Assembly (NCBI GenBank): GCA_022730285.1
Contig: DZCQ01000003.1
Coordinates: 10,486-74,485, forward strand
DNA length: 64,000 bases
Direction: 5' to 3'
DNA from: Flavobacterium psychrophilum
GTDB lineage: Bacteria > Bacteroidota > Bacteroidia > Flavobacteriales > Flavobacteriaceae
Every line of letters starts with the position of its first letter. The stretch's first letter is position 1. The position numbers were made by a program, and so were the translations under genes. The notes below the pieces were generated by a model. That model worked only from the letters and a program-made list of their open reading frames with translations, was not told where the DNA came from and searched no databases. This document shows positions 26,563-35,038 of the stretch, piece after piece.

Positions 26563-28164
26563 ATGGCAACAATAATAACAATGCCAAGACTTTCGGATAC
26601 CATGACGGAAGGAACGGTTGCAATTTGGTTAAAAAAAGTAGGTGATACAGTTGCCGAAGGAGATATCCTTGCAGAAATTGAAACAGATAAAGCAACAATG
26701 GAATTTGAGTCTTTTAATGCTGGAACATTACTTTACATCGGTATTGAAGAAGGGCAAACTGCTTCAGTGGACAGTCTTTTGGCGATAATTGGGAACCCCG
26801 GAGAAAATATTTCCTCATTACTAAGCAGTAATACAAAGCCATCTGTTACAGAACAAGAACCAATTGCTACCAATAGCATAAAAGAAGAAAGTACATTACC
26901 AGACAATGTAATAATGGTAACAATGCCAAGACTTTCGGACACTATGGCAGAGGGAACCGTAGCAACTTGGTTAAAAAAAGTAGGAGATACCGTTGCCGAA
27001 GGAGATATCCTTGCAGAAATTGAAACAGATAAAGCAACAATGGAATTTGAATCCTTTAATGCTGGAACACTACTTTATATTGGTATTGAAGAAGGACAAA
27101 CTGCTTCGGTAGATAGTCTTTTAGCAATAATTGGACCGGCAGGGACAGATGTGTCGGGTGTTATAAACAGTCCAACCATCACCAAAAAAGATTCTGTTAC
27201 ACAGGATGCAACGATAATTGAAAGTAGAACGAAACAACCGGAAAGTATACAAAAATCAACTATTGAGCGTCGGGTATTTGCTTCGCCTTTGGCTAAAAAA
27301 ATAGCAAAAGACAAAGGAATAAACTTACTAGAAGTAAAAGGTTCTGGCGAAAATGGACGCATCGTAAAAGGAGATGTGGAAAATTTCAAAATACAAGATA
27401 CTAGTAATACAATATCTAATTTGACAAAAACAGAAGTTGTAATTCCGAAATTAGATGCAAAACCATTTGTTCCTGCTGGCGAAAAATTTTCGGAAGAAAT
27501 AAAAAATTCGCAAATGCGAAAAGTTATTGCTAAAAGATTATCTGAATCTATATTTACAGCACCACATTTTTATTTAACAATAGAAATTAGCATGGACGAA
27601 GCGATGAAATCTAGAGCTATTATTAATTCTGTTCCAGAAGTTAAAGTTTCTTTTAACGACATGGTTGTAAAGGCTTGTGCCATTGCATTAAAAAAACATC
27701 CACAGGTAAATTCGCAATGGAGAGAAGATGCTATCATAATTAATCATCATGTAAATGTAGGGGTTGCCGTTGCGGTAGAAGATGGTCTTGTAGTGCCAGT
27801 TTTAAATTTTACAGATCAAATGAGCCTCACACAAATTGGAGCAAATGTAAGAGATTTAGCAGGAAAAGCTAAAAACAAAAAATTAACTCCTGCCGAAATG
27901 GAAGGAAGTACTTTTACCGTTTCTAATCTAGGAATGTTTGGTATTACTGAGTTTACATCTATTATAAATCAACCAAACTCCGCTATACTATCAGTAGGAG
28001 CAATTGTGGAAAAACCGGTGGTAAAGAACGGACAAATTGTAGTAGGAAACACTATGAAAGTTACCCTTGCATGCGACCATAGAACAGTAGATGGGGCAAC
28101 TGGAGCACAATTTTTACAAACTCTAAAACAATTTGTAGAAAATCCTGTAACCATGCTAGCTTAA
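26563..28164 (+). CDS. pdhC: pyruvate dehydrogenase E2 component (dihydrolipoyl acetyltransferase)
   Basis: 533 residues: lipoyl domain 1 (about 1-80, lipoyl lysine K43 in ETDKATMEF), lipoyl domain 2 (about 115-195, K157), a peripheral-subunit-binding domain (FASPLAKKIAKDKGINL, about 235-270), and the acyltransferase core with the catalytic motif DHRTVDGATGAQFL near the end. It moves acetyl groups from E1 to CoA and forms the core of the complex. The two lipoyl domains are nearly identical, even in DNA. The start is 2 bases after pdhA's stop, indicating coupled translation. Confidence 0.96.
   Translation: MATIITMPRLSDTMTEGTVAIWLKKVGDTVAEGDILAEIETDKATMEFESFNAGTLLYIGIEEGQTASVDSLLAIIGNPGENISSLLSSNTKPSVTEQEPIATNSIKEESTLPDNVIMVTMPRLSDTMAEGTVATWLKKVGDTVAEGDILAEIETDKATMEFESFNAGTLLYIGIEEGQTASVDSLLAIIGPAGTDVSGVINSPTITKKDSVTQDATIIESRTKQPESIQKSTIERRVFASPLAKKIAKDKGINLLEVKGSGENGRIVKGDVENFKIQDTSNTISNLTKTEVVIPKLDAKPFVPAGEKFSEEIKNSQMRKVIAKRLSESIFTAPHFYLTIEISMDEAMKSRAIINSVPEVKVSFNDMVVKACAIALKKHPQVNSQWREDAIIINHHVNVGVAVAVEDGLVVPVLNFTDQMSLTQIGANVRDLAGKAKNKKLTPAEMEGSTFTVSNLGMFGITEFTSIINQPNSAILSVGAIVEKPVVKNGQIVVGNTMKVTLACDHRTVDGATGAQFLQTLKQFVENPVTMLA
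26581..27138 (+). repeat. direct repeat of the two lipoyl-domain coding segments in pdhC
   Basis: Bases from about 26581 to 26796 recur 342 bases (114 codons) downstream at 26923-27138 with only scattered, mostly synonymous changes. One run of 59 bases (26650-26708 and 26992-27050) is identical. Confidence 0.9.
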
Positions 28165-28181
28165 TGTTTTAAGAAAATTAT

Positions 28182-28219
28182 AGCTTCTGTATTATCTAAA
28201 AAGTATAGAAGCTTTTTTA
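28182..28219. terminator. terminator between pdhC and nadD
   Basis: AGCTTCTGTA (28182-28191) pairs with TATAGAAGCT (28204-28213) including one G-T pair, followed by six T residues. It ends pdhC and could also act on the convergent nadD, which ends at 28217. Confidence 0.8.
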
Positions 28220-28795
28220 TTTATAAAAGTTATTCCTGTCTAAATATTCCCAAACATTAGTTGGTACTAACGGACGAATATTTTTGTTACTCTTAATAGA
28301 CTCTCGTATAAAAGTTGCCGAAATTTCTATTACAGGAGCATTCACAACTTTAATTTTTTCTGTTTCCAATATAGGTTGCTGACTAACATTGTTTTGTAAT
28401 CTTGGATATACATAAACCTCATGGTTTTTTAAAATATACTCATGGTTTTTCCATTTAGATAAAGACATAAAATTATCTTCTCCCATAATTAAAGCAAATT
28501 CGTGCTTAGGATATTTTTCTGATAAATGGGCTAAAGTATTAACGGTAAAATTTGGCTGTGGCAATTTAAACTCCACGTCAGATGGCTTTAACTTTAAATA
28601 ATCTTTGGTTGCCAAATAAACCATTTCTAATCTATGATAATCGTCTAACAAAGTGCTTTTTTGTTTATGAGGATTATGTGGTGTTACTACTAACCAAACC
28701 TCCTCTAAATTAGTAAACTCTGCCATGTGGTTCGCAATTATCAAATGTCCAATATGAATTGGGTTAAATGTTCCAAAATACAATCCTATTTTCAT
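28217..28795 (-). CDS. nadD: nicotinate-nucleotide adenylyltransferase
   Basis: 192 residues. GTFNPIHIGHLIIANH is the nucleotidyltransferase GxFxPxHxGH motif, and ISATFIRESI is the second motif binding ATP phosphates. It joins nicotinate mononucleotide and ATP to form deamido-NAD, the penultimate NAD step. Length fits the family. It diverges from aroA; its promoter region carries TATCTTTA about 21 bases before the start, part of a 14-base inverted repeat shared with the aroA side. Confidence 0.94.
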   Translation of the reverse strand: MKIGLYFGTFNPIHIGHLIIANHMAEFTNLEEVWLVVTPHNPHKQKSTLLDDYHRLEMVYLATKDYLKLKPSDVEFKLPQPNFTVNTLAHLSEKYPKHEFALIMGEDNFMSLSKWKNHEYILKNHEVYVYPRLQNNVSQQPILETEKIKVVNAPVIEISATFIRESIKSNKNIRPLVPTNVWEYLDRNNFYK

Positions 28796-28812
28796 ATGAT
28801 ATACAAAATTTC

Positions 28813-28895
28813 TTTTGGTAAAGATACAATCCTTTTTAAGAATTAAAAATTGAATTTAGGAATAAAATTTTTATAAATTGTTATCTTTACCAAAA
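28813..28895. promoter_or_regulatory. divergent nadD/aroA promoter region with a 14-bp inverted repeat
   Basis: TTTTGGTAAAGATA (28813-28826) and TATCTTTACCAAAA (28882-28895) are exact reverse complements, 55 bases apart. Each copy holds a near-consensus -7 element (TATCTTTA against TAnnTTTG), one pointing to nadD and one to aroA. They may be just two similar promoters or also an operator pair. Confidence 0.6.
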
Positions 28896-28913
28896 TATAT
28901 TTACAAGCAAACA

Positions 28914-30164
28914 ATGAATCTTTATCTAAAAAAAAAAGTTGTTTTAAGCAAAACAAATCTGGAAATAACTGGCAGCAAATCAGAAACCAATAGACTATTG
29001 TTGTTACAAGCCCTGTATCCAAACTTTTTATTAGAAAACACCTCTAATTCAGATGATGCAGAGGTGATGCAATTAGCACTTCAGCAATCAACAATAAAAA
29101 ACAAACAATCGTTAATTATAGATGTTCACCACGCAGGAACCGCTATGCGTTTTCTAACTGCTTTTTTTGCTATTCAAGAAGGAAAAAATGTCGTTTTAAC
29201 TGGTTCTTCTCGCATGAAAGAACGTCCAATAAAAATTTTAGTGGAAGCTTTAAATCAATTAGGAGTCGAAATAGCTTATGTTGAAAACGAAGGATTTCCA
29301 CCGATTAAAATTAAAGGGGGAAAAATAACTCAAAACAAGGTGTCGCTTCCTGCAAATGTTAGTAGCCAATATATTTCGGCACTTTTATTAATTGCTCCAA
29401 AACTAGAAAATGGTTTAGAGTTAACTTTGGAAGGCGAAATCACATCTATTCCTTACATCCATATGACTTTAGCTTTGCTAAATGAAATAGGAGTAGAAAC
29501 TTCATTTCTGGATAATGTAATTAAAGTAAATTCAAAATTTAAAATTCAAAATTTAAAATTCGTTATTGAATCTGATTGGTCTTCCGCATCTTATTGGTAT
29601 TCCATAATTGCATTATCTGAAATTGGCACAGAAATTACTTTGTCCAGTTATAAAGAAAGCAGCTTACAAGGTGATTCAGTATTAGTTGAAATTTATGAAG
29701 ATTTTGGAGTTGAAACAATTTTCAATGCTAATAATTCAATAACAATTTTAAAATCTAGAGCCTATTATTATAAATCTATTATCTTAAATCTTAAATCTTC
29801 GCCAGACATTGCACAAACCATCGCTGTAACTTGTTTCGGATTAGGAATAGGATGCAATTTAACGGGTTTACATACCTTAAAAATTAAAGAAACTGACCGT
29901 TTAGAAGCTTTAAAAACGGAATTGACAAAACTTGGAGCAATGATTTCTATAACTAATGATTCTTTAGATTTAAAATCCTCTTCAGAAATTAAGGAAAATA
30001 TTTCAATTGCAACCTATCAAGACCACCGAATGGCAATGGCATTTGCACCTTTAGCATTAAAAACCTCGTTAATAATTGAAAACGCAGAAGTTGTATCAAA
30101 ATCCTATCCAACTTTTTGGGAGGATTTAAAGGCATTACAGTTTGAAATTACAGAACAAAAATAG
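28914..30164 (+). CDS. aroA: 3-phosphoshikimate 1-carboxyvinyltransferase (EPSP synthase)
   Basis: 416 residues. GSKSETNRLLLL, HAGTAMRFLTAFF, GSSRMKERPI, SSQYISALLLIAP, KIKETDRLEALK and YQDHRMAMAFAPLAL are all present and match both half-domains. It joins shikimate 3-phosphate and phosphoenolpyruvate in the shikimate pathway. A TTG at 28878 opens the frame, but it lies across the likely -7 element, so ATG 28914 is the start. Two low-complexity tracts (29531-29561 and near 29784-29797) encode NSKFKIQNLKF and LNLKSS and seem to be small in-frame additions that spare the motifs. Confidence 0.94.
   Translation: MNLYLKKKVVLSKTNLEITGSKSETNRLLLLQALYPNFLLENTSNSDDAEVMQLALQQSTIKNKQSLIIDVHHAGTAMRFLTAFFAIQEGKNVVLTGSSRMKERPIKILVEALNQLGVEIAYVENEGFPPIKIKGGKITQNKVSLPANVSSQYISALLLIAPKLENGLELTLEGEITSIPYIHMTLALLNEIGVETSFLDNVIKVNSKFKIQNLKFVIESDWSSASYWYSIIALSEIGTEITLSSYKESSLQGDSVLVEIYEDFGVETIFNANNSITILKSRAYYYKSIILNLKSSPDIAQTIAVTCFGLGIGCNLTGLHTLKIKETDRLEALKTELTKLGAMISITNDSLDLKSSSEIKENISIATYQDHRMAMAFAPLALKTSLIIENAEVVSKSYPTFWEDLKALQFEITEQK
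29531..29561 (+). repeat. tandem 14-bp repeat inside aroA
   Basis: TTCAAAATTTAAAA occurs twice in tandem (29531-29544 and 29545-29558), then TTC. It is inside the coding sequence, and the 14-base unit does not keep frame by itself. A smaller TTAAATC doublet lies near 29784-29797 in the same gene. Confidence 0.85.
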
Positions 30165-30266
30165 GAATAAAACAAGCAATATAGATATTCTTAACTTTAT
30201 TTAGAAGATTACAATTTACATCATTTCATGTCATTTAGTAAATTATAAAAAATAAACACATAAACA

Positions 30267-30299
30267 CTTGACAACGCCTATTTCATAATTGTATCTTTG
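30267..30299 (+). promoter_or_regulatory. promoter of queA
   Basis: CTTG (30267-30270) and TATCTTTG (30292-30299) are 21 bases apart, close to the Bacteroidetes pattern. The leader to the ATG at 30364 is about 60 bases. Confidence 0.6.
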
Positions 30300-30363
30300 T
30301 AAGCTAATTTAGGTTTTTAAAATATTTAAAAAAAACCTATTCCTAAACACTAAATAGTAATAT

Positions 30364-31413
30364 ATGAAATTATCGCACTTTAATTTTAATTTGCCATCAG
30401 AACTTTTAGCAGAATACCCAGCCGAAAATCGTGATGAATCACGTTTAATGGTGGTAGATAGAAAAACAGGGACTATAGAACATAAAATGTTTAAAGACGT
30501 TTTAGACTATTTTGACGAAGGAGATGTTTTCATACTAAACAACACAAAGGTATTTCCAGCAAGATTGTATGGTAACAAAGAAAAAACAGGTGCAAGAATT
30601 GAAGTGTTTTTATTAAGAGAACTAAATGCAGAACAACGCCTTTGGGACGTATTAGTAGATCCAGCTCGTAAAATTCGTATTGGTAACAAATTGTATTTTG
30701 GCGATGATGACTCTTTGGTGGCAGAAGTAATAGATAATACAACTTCTCGAGGAAGAACACTCCGGTTTTTATACGATGGCTCTTATGAAGAATTTAGAGC
30801 AAAACTAACCGAACTAGGCGAAACACCAATTCCAAAATACATAAACCGTGAAGTAACTCCAGAAGATGCGGAACGATACCAAACCATATATGCAAAAGAA
30901 GAAGGTGCAGTGGCAGCTCCAACCGCTGGATTACACTTTTCAAAGCATTTGATGAAGCGTCTAGAAATTAAAGGAGCACAATTTGCCGAAGTAACACTAC
31001 ATGTTGGTCTAGGAACTTTTAATCCTGTAGAGGTTGAAGATTTATCGAAACACAAAATGGATTCTGAAGAATTAAAAATCACACAAGAAGCGTGTGATAT
31101 AGTAAATACCGCCAAAAGTAGAAGAAGTAAAATTTGTGCCGTAGGAACAACCTCTATGCGTGCAATAGAAAGTTCTGTTTCGTCTGCTAAAACCTTAAAC
31201 ACTTTTGACGGTTGGACTAATAAATTTATTTTTCCTCCACACGATTTTAGTATTGCAAACTGTATGATTACAAATTTTCACACGCCAAAATCGACATTAA
31301 TGATGATGATATCCGCTTTTTGTGGACACGATTTAATGAAAAAAGCCTACGAAGAGGCCATCAAAGAAAAGTACAAATTTTATTCGTATGGAGATGCCAT
31401 GTTGATACTGTAG
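30364..31413 (+). CDS. queA: tRNA preQ1(34) S-adenosylmethionine ribosyltransferase-isomerase
   Basis: 349 residues, the usual length for Que[14 protein letters not shown] near the N-terminus, [35 protein letters not shown] and [20 protein letters not shown] are highly conserved. It moves the ribose of SAM onto preQ1 in tRNA to form epoxyqueuosine. The gene is a single unit with its own promoter and terminator. Confidence 0.96.
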   Translation: MKLSHFNFNLPSELLAEYPAENRDESRLMVVDRKTGTIEHKMFKDVLDYFDEGDVFILNNTKVFPARLYGNKEKTGARIEVFLLRELNAEQRLWDVLVDPARKIRIGNKLYFGDDDSLVAEVIDNTTSRGRTLRFLYDGSYEEFRAKLTELGETPIPKYINREVTPEDAERYQTIYAKEEGAVAAPTAGLHFSKHLMKRLEIKGAQFAEVTLHVGLGTFNPVEVEDLSKHKMDSEELKITQEACDIVNTAKSRRSKICAVGTTSMRAIESSVSSAKTLNTFDGWTNKFIFPPHDFSIANCMITNFHTPKSTLMMMISAFCGHDLMKKAYEEAIKEKYKFYSYGDAMLIL

Positions 31414-31445
31414 TAGTTTTAATACCACAAATAATTTTTAAAATT

Positions 31446-31483
31446 CTTTTATAGAACTCCTTAATTCTATAAAAGGATTTTTT
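31446..31483 (+). terminator. terminator after queA
   Basis: CTTTTATAGAA (31446-31456) pairs perfectly with TTCTATAAAAG (31465-31475), followed by GGA and a T-run. Confidence 0.85.
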
Positions 31484-31586
31484 TAATGAATAGGTAATTT
31501 AAAAAAATACAAATGCCTCAAGAAATTCAAAAATAAAACTCTGTTTTCTAAAACAAAAACAGTTTGTGTGCTATGATTTTTATCAG

Positions 31587-31616
31587 TTTTAAGCCAATAG
31601 TTAGCTGTTATCTTTG
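31587..31616 (+). promoter_or_regulatory. promoter of the outer-membrane protein gene
   Basis: TATCTTTG (31609-31616) is an exact TAnnTTTG match, with TTTT (31587-31590) 18 bases upstream where TTTG is expected. Confidence 0.6.
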
Positions 31617-31642
31617 CAGTATAATTTTAAATAAACTTAAAA

Positions 31643-32257
31643 ATGAAAAAGATTTTATTACTTACAGGTATTGCATTATTTGGTTTCTATGCAAATGCAC
31701 AAGAAGAAACTACAAATAAAGGTTTACAAGGCACATTTTGGGTAGCTGGACAAGTTTCATTCAATTCTACTAAAACAGGAACTGCAAAAACAGATTCAAA
31801 TATGATTTTACCTATTCTTGGTTATTTTATTGCGCCTACAACTACAATTGGTATTGGAGCTGGGAATATTGGTTCTAAATCTGTAGATGCTCTAGGTGTT
31901 ACTACCGCAGACAGCAACACTTTTGTTGTAAAACCATTAGTTAGAAAATACTGGAACATTAGTGGTGGTTTGTTTTTTTACGGACAAGTTGCAGCACCTA
32001 TCACATTTGGTAAAGAAAATGTTTCTAATAGCAAAACTTCTTCTTTTGCAGTAGAAGTAGCTCCTGGATTTGACTATGTTATAAACAAATGGATGACGGT
32101 TGAAACTTCATTCACAATTTTTAATGTTGGTTCTTCTACTTCAACACCAAATGTTGGAACAAAAACAACTGATTTTGGTTTCAATATAAATCCAATGAAT
32201 TCTGTAGCTGACAGACAACTTGGAAACTTACAGGTTGGTGTAAAATTCTTGTTCTAA
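31643..32257 (+). CDS. small outer-membrane beta-barrel protein
   Basis: 204 residues with a signal peptide (MKKILLLTGIALFGFYANAQ). The mature part alternates strands with aromatic ends and ends in an aromatic strand (LQVGVKFLF), typical of an 8-strand OmpW/OmpX-size barrel. It has threonine- and serine-rich loops. No specific function is readable. It is a lone gene with its own promoter and a perfect 18-bp terminator, and its codon use suggests strong expression. Confidence 0.85.
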   Translation: MKKILLLTGIALFGFYANAQEETTNKGLQGTFWVAGQVSFNSTKTGTAKTDSNMILPILGYFIAPTTTIGIGAGNIGSKSVDALGVTTADSNTFVVKPLVRKYWNISGGLFFYGQVAAPITFGKENVSNSKTSSFAVEVAPGFDYVINKWMTVETSFTIFNVGSSTSTPNVGTKTTDFGFNINPMNSVADRQLGNLQVGVKFLF

Positions 32258-32277
32258 TTTTTACATTACAGATTATT

Positions 32278-32323
32278 ACAGATTAGGTATTAAAATGTTT
32301 TTAATACCTAATCTGTTTTTTTT
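32278..32323 (+). terminator. terminator after the outer-membrane protein gene
   Basis: An 18-base arm (32278-32295, starting ACAGATTAGG) pairs perfectly with 32299-32316 around a 3-base loop, followed by T residues. It reaches the stop of the convergent O-methyltransferase. Confidence 0.93.
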
Positions 32324-32963
32324 ATAACACCCTACTCACTGTTAATCCATCACGAATGGGTAATAAAACCGTTTCTACACGTATATCTTCTTTAAGCAAT
32401 TTATTATATTCTAATAAAATTTTGGTACTTAGATCGTGTGGAGATAAAGGAAGTACTACTTTTCCAGACCACAACACATTATCGGATAATATAATCCCTC
32501 CTTTATTCATTTTTGGTAGAATTAAGTTAAAATAGTGGATATAATTTTCTTTATCGGCATCTATAAAAACCAAATCGAATTTCACATCTAATGTAGGTAT
32601 TATGGTAATTGCCTCACCTAGATGTTGAATAATTTGGTCATTCCAAGGAGATTTTTGGAAATATTTTCGCTGAAAATCTACTAATTCTTCTTTCACATCA
32701 ATAGTGTGTAATAATCCATTTTCTTGCATACCCTCACACAAACATAATGCAGAATAGCCAGTATAAGTTCCAATTTCTAATATATTTAATGGTCTTATAA
32801 GTTTAGACAGCATACTTAACACTCTGCCCTGAAAAGTGCCACTCAACATTCTTGGCAACAAGATTTTTTGGTAAGTTTCTTTTTGGAGTTGTACCAGTAA
32901 TTCTGGTTCGCTTTCAGAATGTTTTTCTATGTAATCTTCCAAGTCTTGAGATAAAAAATGCAT
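32322..32963 (-). CDS. SAM-dependent O-methyltransferase (caffeoyl-CoA type)
   Basis: 213 residues. LNILEIGTYTGYSALCL is SAM motif I in the form typical of class I O-methyltransferases, FDLVFIDADKENYIHYF is the metal-binding motif, and GGIILSDNVLWSGKV follows. Such enzymes methylate catechol-like hydroxyls with a divalent metal; the natural substrate in flavobacteria is unknown. It lies just after ftsZ on the minus strand but is cut off from it by a strong terminator. Confidence 0.9.
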   Translation of the reverse strand: MHFLSQDLEDYIEKHSESEPELLVQLQKETYQKILLPRMLSGTFQGRVLSMLSKLIRPLNILEIGTYTGYSALCLCEGMQENGLLHTIDVKEELVDFQRKYFQKSPWNDQIIQHLGEAITIIPTLDVKFDLVFIDADKENYIHYFNLILPKMNKGGIILSDNVLWSGKVVLPLSPHDLSTKILLEYNKLLKEDIRVETVLLPIRDGLTVSRVL

Positions 32964-32982
32964 TTTGATTTAGGTTAAGGTT

Positions 32983-33027
32983 AAAAAAAAGAACCCTAAC
33001 TAATGCCTTCAATTGTTAGTTAGGGTT
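32983..33027 (-). terminator. terminator after ftsZ (end of dcw cluster)
   Basis: On the minus strand, a 12-base perfect stem (33016-33027 against 32992-33003) is followed by a run of eight T (plus-strand A at 32983-32990). It ends the division and cell wall transcript before the O-methyltransferase gene. Confidence 0.93.
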
Positions 33028-33049
33028 ATTAAATAAATATAGGGTTTAT

Positions 33050-35008
33050 CTAATCTACATTATCATGTAAATAAGAATTGTTAGATCGCAGTTGTATTTC
33101 ATCGTTATTATCTGTTCCTAATGACAAACGTGAACGAGAATTATCTTGGTATTGTGTAGAAATATCTACTCCCATTCGTTTATAGGCAGGCACTTTCTCT
33201 AATTCATCAATTCTTGTAGCATTATTAAATTTGTAATTATATTCTTTCATTTTGCGTTTTCTTTCCTCTGCTCTTAATATCGAAGCTTCTTCTATTGTCA
33301 TTTCTAATGGCAAATTAGTATCTACCGAAGAGTTTGTAGGATATTGAGGAATACTCTCTACTGAAGTTTGAGAAAGAGTTAAATTTAATTCCTCTGGAAT
33401 AGTCTCTATTGCTGGTGTTTCTTCTTTTTTAGATTCTGTTAGCTTATTTTCCACTTCCATGTAATCTTCCAGTGTATATTTTACTACTCCATCTTTAGAA
33501 TTTTCTGTTATTGGAACTAACTCAACAGCATTATTCACTTGAATTTGATTGATTTCTGGAGTTAAATCGAAAACTAATTTTTCTTGGGTGTTTGTTTCTG
33601 TAGTGTTTGTTAGAGGAAAATCGAAAGTAAATACTGCCTGATCTTTCACTACAAATTCTGGCTCTACTACATTAATTTCCTTTGTTTCTGGAGAGGTAAA
33701 ATAAAAGTCGTTATTATTAATTGTGTTTGTCGATACTATTTCAAATACAACATCTAGGTTTTTAATCCATTCAGATGTTGGCACTAAATCCATGGTATAT
33801 GTTGGCGTATTTACTTCAAAAATATCTGGTGCAATATTAAAATTTATTAGATTTTCAGTAGTTACATCTTCTGTGGTATCTAAAATTGTTTTCTCTGTAA
33901 TATTGCTATCAAAATTAAATGTTTGAGCATCTAATTTTTGGGTGAAATTTTCAACAATTTTTTGGTCATCTTCAAGGGCGTGAATTATTTTTTTTGGTTC
34001 TGTATTTACAATTTCCGCTTGTTGCTCTATACAGAAACCAGTAGCAATAATGGTTACTGCTATTTTTTCCCCAAGCCCTTCTTCTTCACCAACACCCATG
34101 ATAATATTAGCATTGTGTCCTGCTTCTGCTTGAATATGTTCGTTTATTTCCGAAATTTCGTCTATTGTAATTTCATGAGAGCCTGAAACTATTAGTAACA
34201 ATACATTTTTGGCTCCTGTGATTTTATTGTCGTTTAATAATGGAGAATCTAAAGCAGCAGTTATCGCTTCTTTTGCTCTATTTTCACCTTCGGCAGTTGC
34301 AGAACCCATAATAGCTGTACCTGAATTAGCTAAAACGGTTTTTGCATCTCTTAAATCTATATTTTGTGTATAATGATGGGTAATAACTTCTGCAATTCCT
34401 CTTGATGCGGTAGATAATACCTCATCTGCTTTAGAATAGCCCGCTTTAAATCCAAGATTTCCATAAACTTCTCTAAGTTTATTGTTGTTAATAACAATTA
34501 AAGAATCTACTTGTTTGCGTAATTTTTCCACCCCTAACAGCGCTTGTTCACTTCTTACTTTTCCTTCGTATTGAAAAGGAATTGTTACAATTGCTATGGT
34601 TAATATATCTCTTTCTTTAGCTAATTGTGCAATAATTGGAGCTGCACCTGTACCTGTTCCTCCTCCCATACCAGCAGTGATAAATATCATTTTGGTATTC
34701 GTGTCTAACATTTTTTCAATTTCTGGAATACTTTCAATGGCAGATTGTTGTCCTATTTCTGGATTGGCCCCTGCTCCTAATCCTTCCGTAAGATGTACCC
34801 CTAATTGAATTTTATTTGGCACCGGGCTATTATCAAGTGCTTGAGCATCTGTATTGCAAACAATAAAATCTACCCCTTTGATTCCTTGTTTAAACATATG
34901 ATTAATAGCGTTACTACCACCCCCACCTATGCCTATTACTTTTATTACATTAGATTGATTTTTAGGTAAATCAAAGGTGATTTTGCCATTTTCCGTGTTA
35001 TTTTCCAT
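33050..35008 (-). CDS. ftsZ: cell division protein FtsZ
   Basis: 652 residues. The tubulin-like GTPase domain (about 1-325) has GGGGSNAINHM, the tubulin signature GGGTGTGAAP near residue 115, and NFGxxD-like elements. It forms the septal ring. Beyond it lies a very long linker of about 280 residues, acidic and rich in threonine, asparagine and valine, and a conserved C-terminal part (EERKRKMKEYNYKF and KVPAYKRMGVDI). Bacteroidetes FtsZ proteins are known for such long tails. The gene is the last of the dcw cluster, with its start 30 bases from the ftsA stop, and ends at a strong terminator. Confidence 0.97.
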   Translation of the reverse strand: MENNTENGKITFDLPKNQSNVIKVIGIGGGGSNAINHMFKQGIKGVDFIVCNTDAQALDNSPVPNKIQLGVHLTEGLGAGANPEIGQQSAIESIPEIEKMLDTNTKMIFITAGMGGGTGTGAAPIIAQLAKERDILTIAIVTIPFQYEGKVRSEQALLGVEKLRKQVDSLIVINNNKLREVYGNLGFKAGYSKADEVLSTASRGIAEVITHHYTQNIDLRDAKTVLANSGTAIMGSATAEGENRAKEAITAALDSPLLNDNKITGAKNVLLLIVSGSHEITIDEISEINEHIQAEAGHNANIIMGVGEEEGLGEKIAVTIIATGFCIEQQAEIVNTEPKKIIHALEDDQKIVENFTQKLDAQTFNFDSNITEKTILDTTEDVTTENLINFNIAPDIFEVNTPTYTMDLVPTSEWIKNLDVVFEIVSTNTINNNDFYFTSPETKEINVVEPEFVVKDQAVFTFDFPLTNTTETNTQEKLVFDLTPEINQIQVNNAVELVPITENSKDGVVKYTLEDYMEVENKLTESKKEETPAIETIPEELNLTLSQTSVESIPQYPTNSSVDTNLPLEMTIEEASILRAEERKRKMKEYNYKFNNATRIDELEKVPAYKRMGVDISTQYQDNSRSRLSLGTDNNDEIQLRSNNSYLHDNVD

Positions 35009-35038
35009 GCTGTCAGGTATTTATGCTTTGTTAATTTT

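Noticed and set aside
26563..27140. Assembly duplication as the cause of the pdhC repeat
   Set aside because: The copies differ at many third positions and are joined by a normal linker, so they are two real domains.
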